Program-made: the position numbers and the translations under genes
Part shown: positions 30,689 through 38,236 of the stretch, in pieces
Numbering within the stretch: position 1 is the first letter of the stretch
How the letters are laid out: the number at the start of each line of letters is the position of its first letter
The notes under the pieces: generated by a model
What the model saw: only the letters and a program-made list of their open reading frames with translations
What the model was told of the DNA's origin: nothing
Databases searched by the model: none
Assembly (NCBI GenBank): GCA_021299375.1
Contig: JAJTGR010000037.1
Span: 1 to 38,236, forward strand
Direction: 5' to 3'
Length of the DNA stretch: 38,236 nt
Source: Gemmatimonadota bacterium
GTDB lineage: Bacteria > Gemmatimonadota > Gemmatimonadetes > Gemmatimonadales > Gemmatimonadaceae

Positions 30689-31951
30689 TCAGCGACGATT
30701 CAGCAGCAGCACATCGGCGCTTTCGATGAACGTGGCGACGTAGAGGTCCCGGTGGCCATCGCCATTCACGTCGCCCACCTCCACTTCCACCCCCTGCACC
30801 ACGACCGGCTCCGGAAAGATGGCGGCCGGCGCGCGCGTGAAGCGCCCACGGCCGTCGTTCAGGTACAGTCCAACGGCCGCTGCGGGGAAGGAGGTGCCGA
30901 GCAGGTCACTGTCCCCGTCGCGGTCGATGTCGGCGAACTCGAGATCGATGCAATGCTGTACGCCCGGCGGAAGCTGAGCCGAGGTGACATCCTCGAAGCG
31001 GCCGCCGCCCGCGTTGCGCAGCAGTCGCGCCTGCGGATCGCCACCGGCAAAGATGACGTTGGCGAACACCAGATCGAGATCGCCATCGCCATCCATATCG
31101 GCCAGCGACGCATTGCGGGTCGCCTCGGTCGTGGCGCGGGTCGGCAGCGGCGTCGGCGCGGCAGCAAAGCGCCCGCGGCCATCGTTGAGGAGCAGCAGGT
31201 TCGGCCCCTCCGACTCATTGGCGATGACCAGATCGAGGTCGCTGTCACCGTCCACATCGCCCAGTACCACATCCTGCGTCACGTCGGGCGATGCCGGTAT
31301 CGCCCCTACCGACTCCACGAACCGTCCCGTGCCGTCGTTCAGCAGCACCAGCTCGGGGCCGGCGTTCCCCAGCACCAGATCGGGGTCGCCATCGCCATCG
31401 AGGTCGCCGGCGACCACGGCATTCGCGTCGCTGCACACGGGAATGCGGCTGGAGGCATCGGTAAAGCGCCCGGCGCCATCATTGAGGTACAACTGATGCT
31501 TCAGACGATGGGCCGTGCCCGGCAGATCGTCCTCGGCCACCAGCACCACATCCGGATCACCGTCACCGTCGACATCGGTGATGGCAATGTCCTCGTAATC
31601 GCGCACCACCTGCGGCAGGCGCGTGCGGTCATCGGTGAATCGTCCGGTCCCATCGTTGACCAGGATGAGCGCCGCTTCGAACTCGCGGGCGACCACGACA
31701 TCGAGGTCGCCATCCCGATCGATGTCGACCATGGCCGCCTCCATGCTGCGCCCGGCGAGGACGCTGCCCGGCAGCATGCCCGCCTCCGCGCGCACGAGAC
31801 GGAACGGCGGGCCGGCCGATGGCGACGACGGCGGCACCGGCGGGTCGACCGCGCGCGCCCCGGCACAGCCCAGCGTCACGAGCAGCACGACGAGACACCG
31901 ATGCCGCGCGGCGCCACGCCCCGCGGGATACCGGGAGAACACGACGGACAT
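30689..31951 (-). CDS. FG-GAP/VCBS-repeat exported protein
   Basis: The product is 420 aa. A signal sequence (basic start MSVVFSRYPAGRGAARHRC, hydrophobic LVVLLVTLG then Cys) suggests a lipoprotein. The body holds seven or so FG-GAP-like repeats, each with a calcium-binding-type loop such as DIDRDGDLDVVV, DVDGDGDPDVVL and DLDGDGDPDLVL and a partner strand such as LLNDGTGRF. They should fold as a beta-propeller, stabilised by calcium, typical of surface adhesion or polysaccharide-related proteins. The start is set by AGGAGGT at 31956-31962; an open extension to 32188 is a shadow. Convergent with the M16 operon, divergent from the ATPase gene. Confidence 0.92.
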   Translation of the reverse strand: MSVVFSRYPAGRGAARHRCLVVLLVTLGCAGARAVDPPVPPSSPSAGPPFRLVRAEAGMLPGSVLAGRSMEAAMVDIDRDGDLDVVVAREFEAALILVNDGTGRFTDDRTRLPQVVRDYEDIAITDVDGDGDPDVVLVAEDDLPGTAHRLKHQLYLNDGAGRFTDASSRIPVCSDANAVVAGDLDGDGDPDLVLGNAGPELVLLNDGTGRFVESVGAIPASPDVTQDVVLGDVDGDSDLDLVIANESEGPNLLLLNDGRGRFAAAPTPLPTRATTEATRNASLADMDGDGDLDLVFANVIFAGGDPQARLLRNAGGGRFEDVTSAQLPPGVQHCIDLEFADIDRDGDSDLLGTSFPAAAVGLYLNDGRGRFTRAPAAIFPEPVVVQGVEVEVGDVNGDGHRDLYVATFIESADVLLLNRR

Positions 31952-31955
31952 GACC

Positions 31956-31962
31956 ACCTCCT
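31956..31962 (-). promoter_or_regulatory. strong ribosome binding site of the FG-GAP gene
   Basis: AGGAGGT on the minus strand is a perfect Shine-Dalgarno sequence four bases ahead of ATG 31951 and decides the start over an open extension. Confidence 0.85.
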
Positions 31963-31977
31963 GTAGGTGCGAAACGG

Positions 31978-31992
31978 GCACGGTGACCGTGC
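31978..31992. promoter_or_regulatory. 15-bp palindrome upstream of the FG-GAP gene
   Basis: gcacggt-g-accgtgc has perfect 7-bp arms around one base and lies 27 bases ahead of the FG-GAP start codon. It may be an operator or a leader hairpin. Confidence 0.5.
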
Positions 31993-32114
31993 TTCGTGAA
32001 GGTGGTGTACCGGTGCCGGCGTGCCGAGGGCGCAGGTGTATGCATTCCGTTTGCTTTGACAGCGAGCGCTCTCTCTCGACAGCACCGCCGCGACCAGCGA
32101 CAGCCAGCGCCTGC

Positions 32115-32142
32115 TTGCCCGCGACCGGGCGGCGCGTATAAT
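32115..32142 (+). promoter_or_regulatory. sigma-70-type promoter of the AAA ATPase gene
   Basis: A perfect TATAAT (32137-32142) follows TTGCCC (32115-32120; three of six consensus bases) with a 16-base spacer. It is the only textbook promoter in the window and overlaps the operator-like dyad at 32142-32162. Transcription would start near 32149. Confidence 0.75.
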
Positions 32143-32162
32143 TCACAATAGCGCGTTGTGAA
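32142..32162. promoter_or_regulatory. perfect inverted repeat over the predicted transcription start, candidate operator
   Basis: ttcacaa (32142-32148), seven bases (tagcgcg) and ttgtgaa (32156-32162) form a perfect dyad directly downstream of TATAAT. A further cacaa at 32166-32170 repeats the half-site around an A-tract. Binding here would block the start of transcription. Confidence 0.65.
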
Positions 32163-32190
32163 AAACACAAATCGTACCCGGTGCGCACCC

Positions 32191-33426
32191 ATGACCCTGC
32201 CGCTGCTTCCTCGTGCCGCCACGGCCCGCATCCGGGCGGCCATGCGCGTGCATCCCGTGGTGGTGCTCACCGGTGCCCGGCAGACCGGTAAGAGCACCCT
32301 GCTCACGGCCCCGCCGCTCGGGCGGCGCCGGGTCGCGCTCTCCCTCGACGAAAGCCGGGTGCGGGCAGCGCTCGCGTCGGATCCGGATAGCGTCCTCGCC
32401 GGTCGCGGGCCCTTCATCATCGACGAGGTCCAGCGCGAGCCTGCGCTCATGCTCGCGCTCAAGCGCGCGGTCGATGCCATGGGGCCCGACCGCGCCCTCG
32501 GCCGATTCCTGGTCACCGGCTCTGCCAACCTGCTCCTCATGACGCGGGTGGCCGACTCGCTGGCGGGGCGCGCCGGATACGTGACGTTGTGGCCCATGAC
32601 GCGCCGCGAGCAGGCCGGCGAGGGCACCACCGGACGCTGGTCGGAGCTGTTCGCGCGCCCGGTCGAGCGCTGGGAGGAGCTGGCCGAACCACGGCCTCCG
32701 GGCTTGCCCGCGTGGGACGCGCTCGCACGGCAAGGCGGCATGCCCCGCGCCGCGCTGCAGCTGCGCGCGCAGGCCGACCGCGCCGACTGGTTCGACGCCT
32801 ACCTCGACACCTTCCTCGACCGCGACCTGCGCGATCTCGCGCAGGTGCAGCGGCTGGGTGACTTCCGTCGTCTCATGGCCTTCACCGCCATGCGAACGGG
32901 TCAGCTCATGGATCAGACCGGCATCGGCCGCGAGCTGGGGCTGCAGCAGCAGACCGTACGCAACTGGCTCACGCTGCTGGAGCTCGCCTACCAGGTTGTG
33001 CGCGTTCCCGCATTCGCGCGCACCGGCACCGGGCGGCTGGTGAAGTCGCCCAAGCTGTACTGGGGCGACGCGGGGCTCGGCTGTCACCTGGCTGGGGTGA
33101 CCACACCGACCGGTTTCCACTTCGAGAACGTCGTCGCCCTCGATCTCATGGCGTGGCGCGCGCTCGAACGCCCGCGCCCCGAGGTCATGCACTGGCGTTC
33201 CACGAAGCAGCAGGAAGTGGATTTCGTGGTGGAGCGCGGCGACCAACTGCTGGGCGTCGAGGTCAAAACGTCGAAGCGCGTCTCGATGAGCGATACCGAC
33301 GGGTTGCGCGCCTTCGCCGCACAGCACGCCGGCCGCTTTCACGGTGGCGTCATTCTCTACGACGGCGCCGACGCGCTCCGGCTGTGGGACAACATCGTGG
33401 CGCTCCCGTGGTGGAGTGTGTTGTGA
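32191..33426 (+). CDS. AAA ATPase with DUF4143 domain
   Basis: The product is 411 aa. The N-terminal AAA domain (AAA_14-like) has Walker A GARQTGKST (Lys34), Walker B FIIDEVQ (Asp78-Glu79) and a sensor VTGSAN. The middle domain contains a helix-turn-helix-like GIGRELGLQQQTVRNWLTLL. The C-terminal DUF4143 region ends in a nuclease-like core EVDFVVERGDQLLGVEVKTS (Asp, Glu, Lys of a PD-(D/E)XK-like fold). These proteins are widespread and variable in copy number; roles in nucleic-acid handling or defence-like functions are suspected, not proven. GTG 32158 lies within the operator, so ATG 32191 is the likely start. It is a single-gene unit with its own strong promoter. Confidence 0.88.
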   Translation: MTLPLLPRAATARIRAAMRVHPVVVLTGARQTGKSTLLTAPPLGRRRVALSLDESRVRAALASDPDSVLAGRGPFIIDEVQREPALMLALKRAVDAMGPDRALGRFLVTGSANLLLMTRVADSLAGRAGYVTLWPMTRREQAGEGTTGRWSELFARPVERWEELAEPRPPGLPAWDALARQGGMPRAALQLRAQADRADWFDAYLDTFLDRDLRDLAQVQRLGDFRRLMAFTAMRTGQLMDQTGIGRELGLQQQTVRNWLTLLELAYQVVRVPAFARTGTGRLVKSPKLYWGDAGLGCHLAGVTTPTGFHFENVVALDLMAWRALERPRPEVMHWRSTKQQEVDFVVERGDQLLGVEVKTSKRVSMSDTDGLRAFAAQHAGRFHGGVILYDGADALRLWDNIVALPWWSVL

Positions 33427-33509
33427 CCGCCGCCCCTCGCCCAACGCCGCGGGCCGCTGCACGTTATCGCTGAGTCACCCCTTCGTCCCTTCCGTCCTCC
33501 TCCCCTCCC

Positions 33510-36500
33510 ATGTCACTCCCCCTGCGCGGGATCGCCTCCGGCGCGATCCTGACCCTGGCGGGCTCGCTCGCCCTGCCGCCCGCGGCACTCGCCCAACGCG
33601 CGCCCCGCCCCGCCGCCAATGCCGCCCTCGTGGCGCCGTCGGTCGCCACCCAGTTCGACGCCCTGCACTTCCGCTCCATTGGCCCGGCCACCATGTCGGG
33701 GCGTATCGCCGACGTGGCGGTGTTCGAGAACAACCCGGCCATCTACTACGTGGCCACCGCCCACGGCGGCGTGTGGAAGACCGTCAACAACGGCACCACC
33801 TTTACGCCGCAGTTCCAGAACGAGGGGCTGATCGCCACCGGCGACGTGGCCGTCTCGCAGATCAACCCCGACCTCGTGTGGGTGGGCGCCGGCGAAAGCA
33901 ACAACCGCCAGAGCACCTCGTGGGGCGGCGGCATCTACAAGAGCACCGACGGTGGCAAGACCTACGCCAACATGGGGCTCGCGAATTCCAAGCACATCAA
34001 TCGGGTGCTCATTCACCCCACCAACAACGATGTGGTGTTCGTGGCCGCCACCGGCCCGCTCTTCGGCCCCGGCGGCGATCGCGGCGTGTACAAGACCACC
34101 GACGGCGGCAGGACGTGGAAGCAGGTGCTCACGGGCGACGACGACACCGGCGCCAATGACATCGCCATGTCGGCCTCCGACCCCAATGTGATGTTCGCGA
34201 GCCTGTACCAGCGCCGCCGCACCACCTGCTGCATGAACGGCGGTGGCCCCGGCAGCGCGCTGTACAAGAGCACCGACGGCGGCGACACGTGGACCAAGGT
34301 CACCGGCACCGGCTTCCCCACCGGCGCACTCGGCCGCATCACCATGGACGTGTTCCGCCAGAGCGCCAACATCGTGTACGCCATGGTCGAGGGCCCCTCG
34401 GCGGCGGGTCGCCCGGCCGCGGCCGAGGGCGCCGAGGCGGCACCAAGTGGAGCTGCTGGTGGCGCGGGCATGCAGCCGCAGGCCCCGGCGCCGGCCGCGA
34501 ACGCGACCGGCGTGTACCGCAGCACCGACGGCGGCGCCACGTGGACGAAGCAGAGCGGCACCAACCCGCGCCCCATGTACTTCAGCCAGCTGCGGGTGGA
34601 CCCGGTGAACCCCGAGCGGCTGTACCTCGGCGGCGTGGGCATGCACCTGTCGCTGGACGGCGGCAGGAGCTTCGAGACCGACGTCGCGCAGGTCACGCAC
34701 GACGACGTACACGCCATCTGGATCAACCCGAAGAACCCCGACCACGTACTCACCGGCAACGACGGCGGGCTGGCGGTGTCGTACGACATGAGCCGCACCT
34801 GGCAGTTCATCCCCAACCTGCCGGTGGGGCTGTTCTACCATGTGAGCTTCGACATGGAGTGGCCGTACAACGTGTGCGGCGGCATGCAGGACAACTACAA
34901 CTGGTGCGGCCCCAGCGCCTCGCGCCACAGCCGCGGCATCTTCAACTACGACTGGTTCCAGATCCTCGGCGGCGACGGCTTCGTGGCCATCCCCGACCTG
35001 CGTGACTCGCGCATCGTGTACACCGAGTCGCAGGACGGCAACATCATCCGGCGCAACAAGGTCACCGGCGAGTCGCGCTCCATCCGCCCCACTGCGCAGA
35101 ACGTGACCAACGCGCAGCCGCGCGAGGCGTACCGCTTTCACTGGGATACGCCGCTCATGTTCTCGCCGCACGACCCCGGCGTGCTGCTGGCCGCGGCCAA
35201 CAAGGTGTTCCGCTCGCGCGACCGTGGTGACAGCTGGGAAGCCATCAGCCCCGATCTCACCAGGAGCGCGAGCCGCGACAGCCTGGTCACCATGGGGCTC
35301 AAGGGGAGCGACATCCGCATTGCCCGCAACGACGGCATCTCGCAGTGGCCCACCATCGTGACGCTGGCCGAGAGCCCCAAGCAGGCCGGCGTGTTCTATA
35401 CGGGTACGGACGACGGCACGGTGAGCGTGTCGCGTGACGACGGCAAGACGTGGCAGACCATCACGAAGAACATCCCCGGTTTCCCGGCGGGCTTCGTGTA
35501 TGTGAGCGAAGTGGTGCCGAGCCGGTTCGATGCCGCCACCGTGTACGTGGTGGTGGGCAACTACCGCGAGAACGACTACGCGCCGTACGTGTGGATGAGC
35601 CGCGACTACGGGGCCACCTTCACGCGCCTCGTGAACGGCCTGAGCGGCGAGACGGTGCGCACGCTTACGGAGGACACGCGCAACCCCGACGTGCTGTACG
35701 TGGGCACCGAGACCGGCATCTTCGTGACGCTCGACCGTGGGGCGAGTTGGAAGCGGCTCAAGGCCAACTTCCCCACCGTGCGGGTGGACGAGCTCACCAT
35801 TCATCCGCGTGACAACGCGCTGATCGTGGCCACGCACGGGCGCGCGCTGTGGATTCTCGATCACTTGGGGCCCATCCAGGAGTACGCGGCGGCGGCCAAG
35901 GCCGACGCGGCGCTGTTCACCCCCGGCATGCAGCTGCAGTGGAAGGCCAAGGACGACCGCAACGACGAGTTCTGGGGGCATCAGTTCTTCACCGGCGAGA
36001 ACCCGCCTACGGAGGCGGTCATTCAGTTCCACCTCAAGGCGCCGGTGAAGAACCCCGTGCTGCGTGTGCTCGACGGCAGCGGCGCGCTGGTGCGCGAGCT
36101 GGCGGTGCCGGCGGCGAAGAACGTGGCCGGCATTCAGACGGTGTGCTGGGACCAACGCGTCGAGCCGGTGCGTGATGTGGCGGCGCCTGTTGGAGGTGGA
36201 CAGGGAGGAGGGGGTCAGGGAGCAGGAGGGAGTGGGTTCCAGGGGCCGCGCCGGGTGATTCCGGGGTATCCCGAGCCGTTGCCGCCGGTAGGGTACGAGG
36301 CGGAGAACCCCTGTGCGCCGGCCGGTGGTGCGGGTGGCGGTGGTTTCCGCTTCGGTGGTGGCGCCAACCAGGGCCCGATGGTGGTGCCGGGCACGTACAC
36401 CGTGGCGCTGGTGGTGGACGAGAAGGAAGTTGCGCGCAAGCCGCTCACGCTGGTGGCTGATCCGCAGGTGGCGCTCACCGCCGAGCAGCGCGTGGCGTAC

Positions 36501-36971
36501 AACGGGCTGGCCATGGAGCTGCATGCCGCGCAGCAGGCGGGTGCCGCGGCCGCCGCACCGCTCGCCGCGCTCAACGCGCAGATGCGTGCCGTGGCGGCCA
36601 AGGTGGACAGCAGCACCACGCTGCCCGCGGACGTGAAGACCGAGTTCGCGCAGTTCCGCAAGGACTTCGACGCGCTGCGTGCCAAGTTCGGCGTGGGTGT
36701 GCCGGCGTTCGGCGGCCCGGGCGGCGGTGGCGGCGGCTTTGGCGGTGGTGGCGCCGGCAACGACGCCAACGTGCTCGCGCGCGTGGGTCAGGCCAAGAAC
36801 AACGTGCTGGCGGTGTGGGAGCTGCCGAGTGAGGCGCTGCGGAAGCAGGCCGATGCCGCGAAGACGGCGCTGGCGGCGGCGGTGGCCGAGGCGAACGCGT
36901 TCATGCCGAAGGCGCGGGCGGTGAGTGGGAAGTTGGCGGCGAGCGGGATTGTGATGAACGTGGGGAACTGA
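33510..36971 (+). CDS. large secreted BNR/sortilin-type beta-propeller protein
   Basis: The product is 1,153 aa. The signal peptide (MSLPLRGIASGAILTLAGSL, cleaved near LAQ) is followed by a long BNR/VPS10-like beta-propeller region (about residues 45-790) with many Asp-box repeats such as STDGGKTY, TTDGGRTW, STDGGDTW, STDGGATW. The WD40/YVTN/BNR-like signature FRSIGPATMSGRIADVAV at the start matches the Gemmatimonadota and Bacteroidota exoproteins often called glycosyl hydrolase; catalytic residues are not evident. The C-terminal 350 residues carry a beta domain, two Gly-rich linkers (around GGGQGGGGQGAGG and FGGPGGGGGGFGGGG) and helical segments with PLAALNAQMRAVAAKVD. Its leader is almost pure pyrimidine, with no Shine-Dalgarno sequence. 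Confidence 0.9.
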   Translation: MSLPLRGIASGAILTLAGSLALPPAALAQRAPRPAANAALVAPSVATQFDALHFRSIGPATMSGRIADVAVFENNPAIYYVATAHGGVWKTVNNGTTFTPQFQNEGLIATGDVAVSQINPDLVWVGAGESNNRQSTSWGGGIYKSTDGGKTYANMGLANSKHINRVLIHPTNNDVVFVAATGPLFGPGGDRGVYKTTDGGRTWKQVLTGDDDTGANDIAMSASDPNVMFASLYQRRRTTCCMNGGGPGSALYKSTDGGDTWTKVTGTGFPTGALGRITMDVFRQSANIVYAMVEGPSAAGRPAAAEGAEAAPSGAAGGAGMQPQAPAPAANATGVYRSTDGGATWTKQSGTNPRPMYFSQLRVDPVNPERLYLGGVGMHLSLDGGRSFETDVAQVTHDDVHAIWINPKNPDHVLTGNDGGLAVSYDMSRTWQFIPNLPVGLFYHVSFDMEWPYNVCGGMQDNYNWCGPSASRHSRGIFNYDWFQILGGDGFVAIPDLRDSRIVYTESQDGNIIRRNKVTGESRSIRPTAQNVTNAQPREAYRFHWDTPLMFSPHDPGVLLAAANKVFRSRDRGDSWEAISPDLTRSASRDSLVTMGLKGSDIRIARNDGISQWPTIVTLAESPKQAGVFYTGTDDGTVSVSRDDGKTWQTITKNIPGFPAGFVYVSEVVPSRFDAATVYVVVGNYRENDYAPYVWMSRDYGATFTRLVNGLSGETVRTLTEDTRNPDVLYVGTETGIFVTLDRGASWKRLKANFPTVRVDELTIHPRDNALIVATHGRALWILDHLGPIQEYAAAAKADAALFTPGMQLQWKAKDDRNDEFWGHQFFTGENPPTEAVIQFHLKAPVKNPVLRVLDGSGALVRELAVPAAKNVAGIQTVCWDQRVEPVRDVAAPVGGGQGGGGQGAGGSGFQGPRRVIPGYPEPLPPVGYEAENPCAPAGGAGGGGFRFGGGANQGPMVVPGTYTVALVVDEKEVARKPLTLVADPQVALTAEQRVAYNGLAMELHAAQQAGAAAAAPLAALNAQMRAVAAKVDSSTTLPADVKTEFAQFRKDFDALRAKFGVGVPAFGGPGGGGGGFGGGGAGNDANVLARVGQAKNNVLAVWELPSEALRKQADAAKTALAAAVAEANAFMPKARAVSGKLAASGIVMNVGN

Positions 36972-37328
36972 CGCGGCCTGTTGGCTGACGGCAGGTGGAG
37001 CGGGCGGCGTGGGCACTCGGGGGAGTGGCTGCGCCGCCCTTTCGCTTGGCGAGGACGTCATGTCCCGGGCGCGGATTTCGCGGGGCGTGGCGCGTGTCGC
37101 TGGCGGGCTCTTCACGCAGTTTCCGTTTAGGTTGCGCCGCTCGCAGCCAAACGGCCGAGGGACACGTCGCACAGTGAGGCAGAAGTGCTTGCAGCACATT
37201 GGATTGCGAAGTGATGCCCGCAGCGGCACCTTCGTGATAGCCTGCAGAAAAGTGACTGCATAGCGTCCGCTTCGCAGTCACTGCCTGCAAGGTAACTCCG
37301 ACTCAGGCAGACTTATGAGGTTTGATGG
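36972..37328. other. gene-free 357 bp between the BNR protein and the decarboxylase
   Basis: I find no credible coding sequence. The right half is less GC-rich than the left and carries a 9-bp inverted repeat (see 37251-37282). The change in base composition begins within this stretch, around 37130-37200, and continues into the decarboxylase, consistent with the edge of acquired DNA. Confidence 0.5.
37251..37282. promoter_or_regulatory. 9-bp inverted repeat upstream of the decarboxylase
   Basis: agtgactgc (37251-37259) and gcagtcact (37274-37282) are perfect inverted copies with a 14-base loop, 46 bases upstream of the decarboxylase start. It could be an operator or a leader hairpin. Confidence 0.5.
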
Positions 37329-38120
37329 ATGAGCTCTCCAAGCGACGCAGCAATGCGATCCTGCCTTCAGTCCGTAGCGAACCTAGCCGCTGACTTCCTC
37401 GCATCGCTGTCCACGCGCCACGTGGGCGGCGCCGTTACCCCGGAGGAGATGATTCGTGAGTTGGACCGACCGCTCCCTGAACACAGGACACCTGCTGAGC
37501 AGGTGATCCGGGATTTGGTGAGTGATGTCAAGCGCGGATTGGTCGCCAGTGCCGGACCGCGGTACTTCGGGTTCGTGGTGGGTGGTGCGACACCCGCAAG
37601 CCTGATGGCCGATTGGCTTACGTCGGCCTGGGACCAGAACGCTCAGGTCTACGCCACATCGCCGGCAGCTGCCGCAGCGGAAGTCATCGCCGCGCGATGG
37701 ATAGTGGAATTGCTGGGACTTCCCGTGCACTCATCCGTCGGGTTCGTGACGGGCTGTCAGATGGCAAACTTCACTGCTCTCGCGAGCGGCAGGAACGCCG
37801 TCCTCGAGCGCGCTGGATGGGACGTCGACTCGCGCGGTTTGTTCGGCGCTGAGCCAATCACGGTGTTCATGAGCGAGTGCGGCCATGCGACCGTCCGCTC
37901 AGCGCTGCACATGATGGGGGTTGGTTCCGCGCAGATCCGCGAGATCCCTTCAGATGCGCAAGGGCGGATGCAGCTCAGCGCGCTCGAAGCTGAGATCCGG
38001 CGCGCATCCGGACAGCCCATGATCCTCTCAGTTCAGGCGGGCAACGTGAACTCTGGCGCATTTGAACCCGGATCCTGCAATCGTCGCCTGACCGTAATAG
38101 TGGCGTCACGGGCGGTGTGA
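37329..38120 (+). pseudogene. truncated pyridoxal-dependent (group II) decarboxylase
   Basis: The frame is 263 aa. Residues 1 to about 247 match the N-terminal two-thirds of group II PLP decarboxylases (full length about 470): YFGFVVGGATPASLMADWL, WDQNAQVYATSPAAAAAEV, GFVTGCQMANFTALASGRN and SECGHATVRSALHMMGVG, with the cofactor-stacking His in ECGHAT. After GNVNSGAFEP, near 38069, homology stops and the frame ends in unrelated residues. The conserved PLP-binding Lys (HKW-type motif) and the C-terminal domain are missing, so the product should be inactive. Base composition is lower in GC than the rest of the window. The most likely cause is an insertion or rearrangement whose right side lies beyond 38070; a deletion is possible. 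Confidence 0.82.
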
Positions 38121-38236
38121 TGCCGGGCCGTCGAGACGCGCTTTTCGACGGCGGCGCGTGCGTTGAGGCAGGCGCACAGCGTTCGTGTGGCGCGTGGCGG
38201 GGGTGTTGCGGGCGCGCTCACGCCCGCGTTCACGCC
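38070..38236. other. unidentified GC-rich DNA right of the decarboxylase break
   Basis: Sequence after about 38070 (ggatcctgcaatcgtcgcct...) does not continue the decarboxylase in any frame. A minus-strand open frame runs to the window edge (TLCACLNARAAVEKRV...) and could be the end of a transposase-like gene, but I cannot name it. A hairpin ccgtcga / tcgacgg lies at 38128-38151. The window is too short to show the other end of any element. Confidence 0.4.

Noticed and set aside
33513-37229. 1,238-aa minus-strand open frame opposite the BNR protein
   Set aside because: Long stop-free antisense frames arise from third-position G/C bias. The His/Arg/Val-rich composition and lack of domains mark it as a shadow.
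36972-37328. Integron attC or attI-like site ahead of the decarboxylase
   Set aside because: The 9-bp inverted repeat is not flanked by the GTTRRRY/RYYYAAC core sites of attC, and no integrase is present.
38070-38236. Group II intron or named insertion sequence at the right edge
   Set aside because: A GTGTG word occurs, but no intron domain V, reverse transcriptase or known terminal inverted repeat is visible in the 167 bp available.

Overview
The window is GC-rich (roughly 70% by eye) bacterial chromosome from a Gram-negative organism. It encodes a TonB-dependent-receptor-like outer-membrane protein, many signal-peptide and lipobox proteins, paired M16 peptidases, a large BNR-repeat exoprotein, SelO, MsrA/MsrB and a FeS-type photolyase. 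This mix, plus frequent starts without a Shine-Dalgarno sequence, fits Gemmatimonadota (Gemmatimonas-like). That placement is an inference from gene style; there is no rRNA or marker gene here to fix it. I saw no tRNA, rRNA, CRISPR array, prophage or complete insertion sequence.

Layout. 1-6.7 kb: a 125-bp tandem palindromic repeat, a small lipoprotein, a FeS-BCP photolyase, small membrane proteins (DUF6524, an unknown, DUF4126, DUF2269), a secreted DUF1080 protein, then about 650 bp of 15-bp minisatellite in two opposed blocks. 6.7-14.4 kb: a Tat-exported molybdenum hydroxylase with its 2Fe-2S subunit, a small lipoprotein, selO, an NlpE-like lipoprotein, a 23-bp inverted repeat, msrB-msrA and an unrecognised 260-aa protein. 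This stretch has a redox and envelope-stress flavour. 14.4-20.9 kb: a possible tiny zinc-ribbon ORF, a decayed CotH gene, a secreted serine hydrolase, a TetR regulator translationally coupled to a lipoprotein glycoside hydrolase (with a perfect 14-bp palindrome upstream), and a zinc-ribbon membrane protein coupled to a 50-aa membrane protein. 21-30.6 kb: a TonB-receptor-like protein with an unusual helical tail, a convergent histidine kinase/response regulator pair, and a divergent operon of an active M16 peptidase, an inactive M16 partner and an NTF2-like protein, closed by a strong terminator. 30.7-38.2 kb: an FG-GAP lipoprotein, a DUF4143 AAA ATPase behind a clear promoter/operator, a 1,153-aa BNR-repeat exoprotein, and a pyridoxal decarboxylase cut off after about 247 residues at a foreign junction.

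How the parts may work together. The receptor, two-component system and M16 pair (21-30.6 kb) form the most coherent unit. It resembles in outline the receptor-plus-M16 logic of Fus-type protein import, with an 11-bp direct repeat in the regulator/peptidase intergenic region as a candidate response-regulator site. The TetR/glycoside-hydrolase pair is a second self-contained regulated unit. The intergenic DNA is rich in different long palindromes of about 110-155 bp. No single stretch is a proven new system; the strongest candidates are listed as findings. Long opposite-strand open frames across the window are codon-bias shadows and are not annotated.
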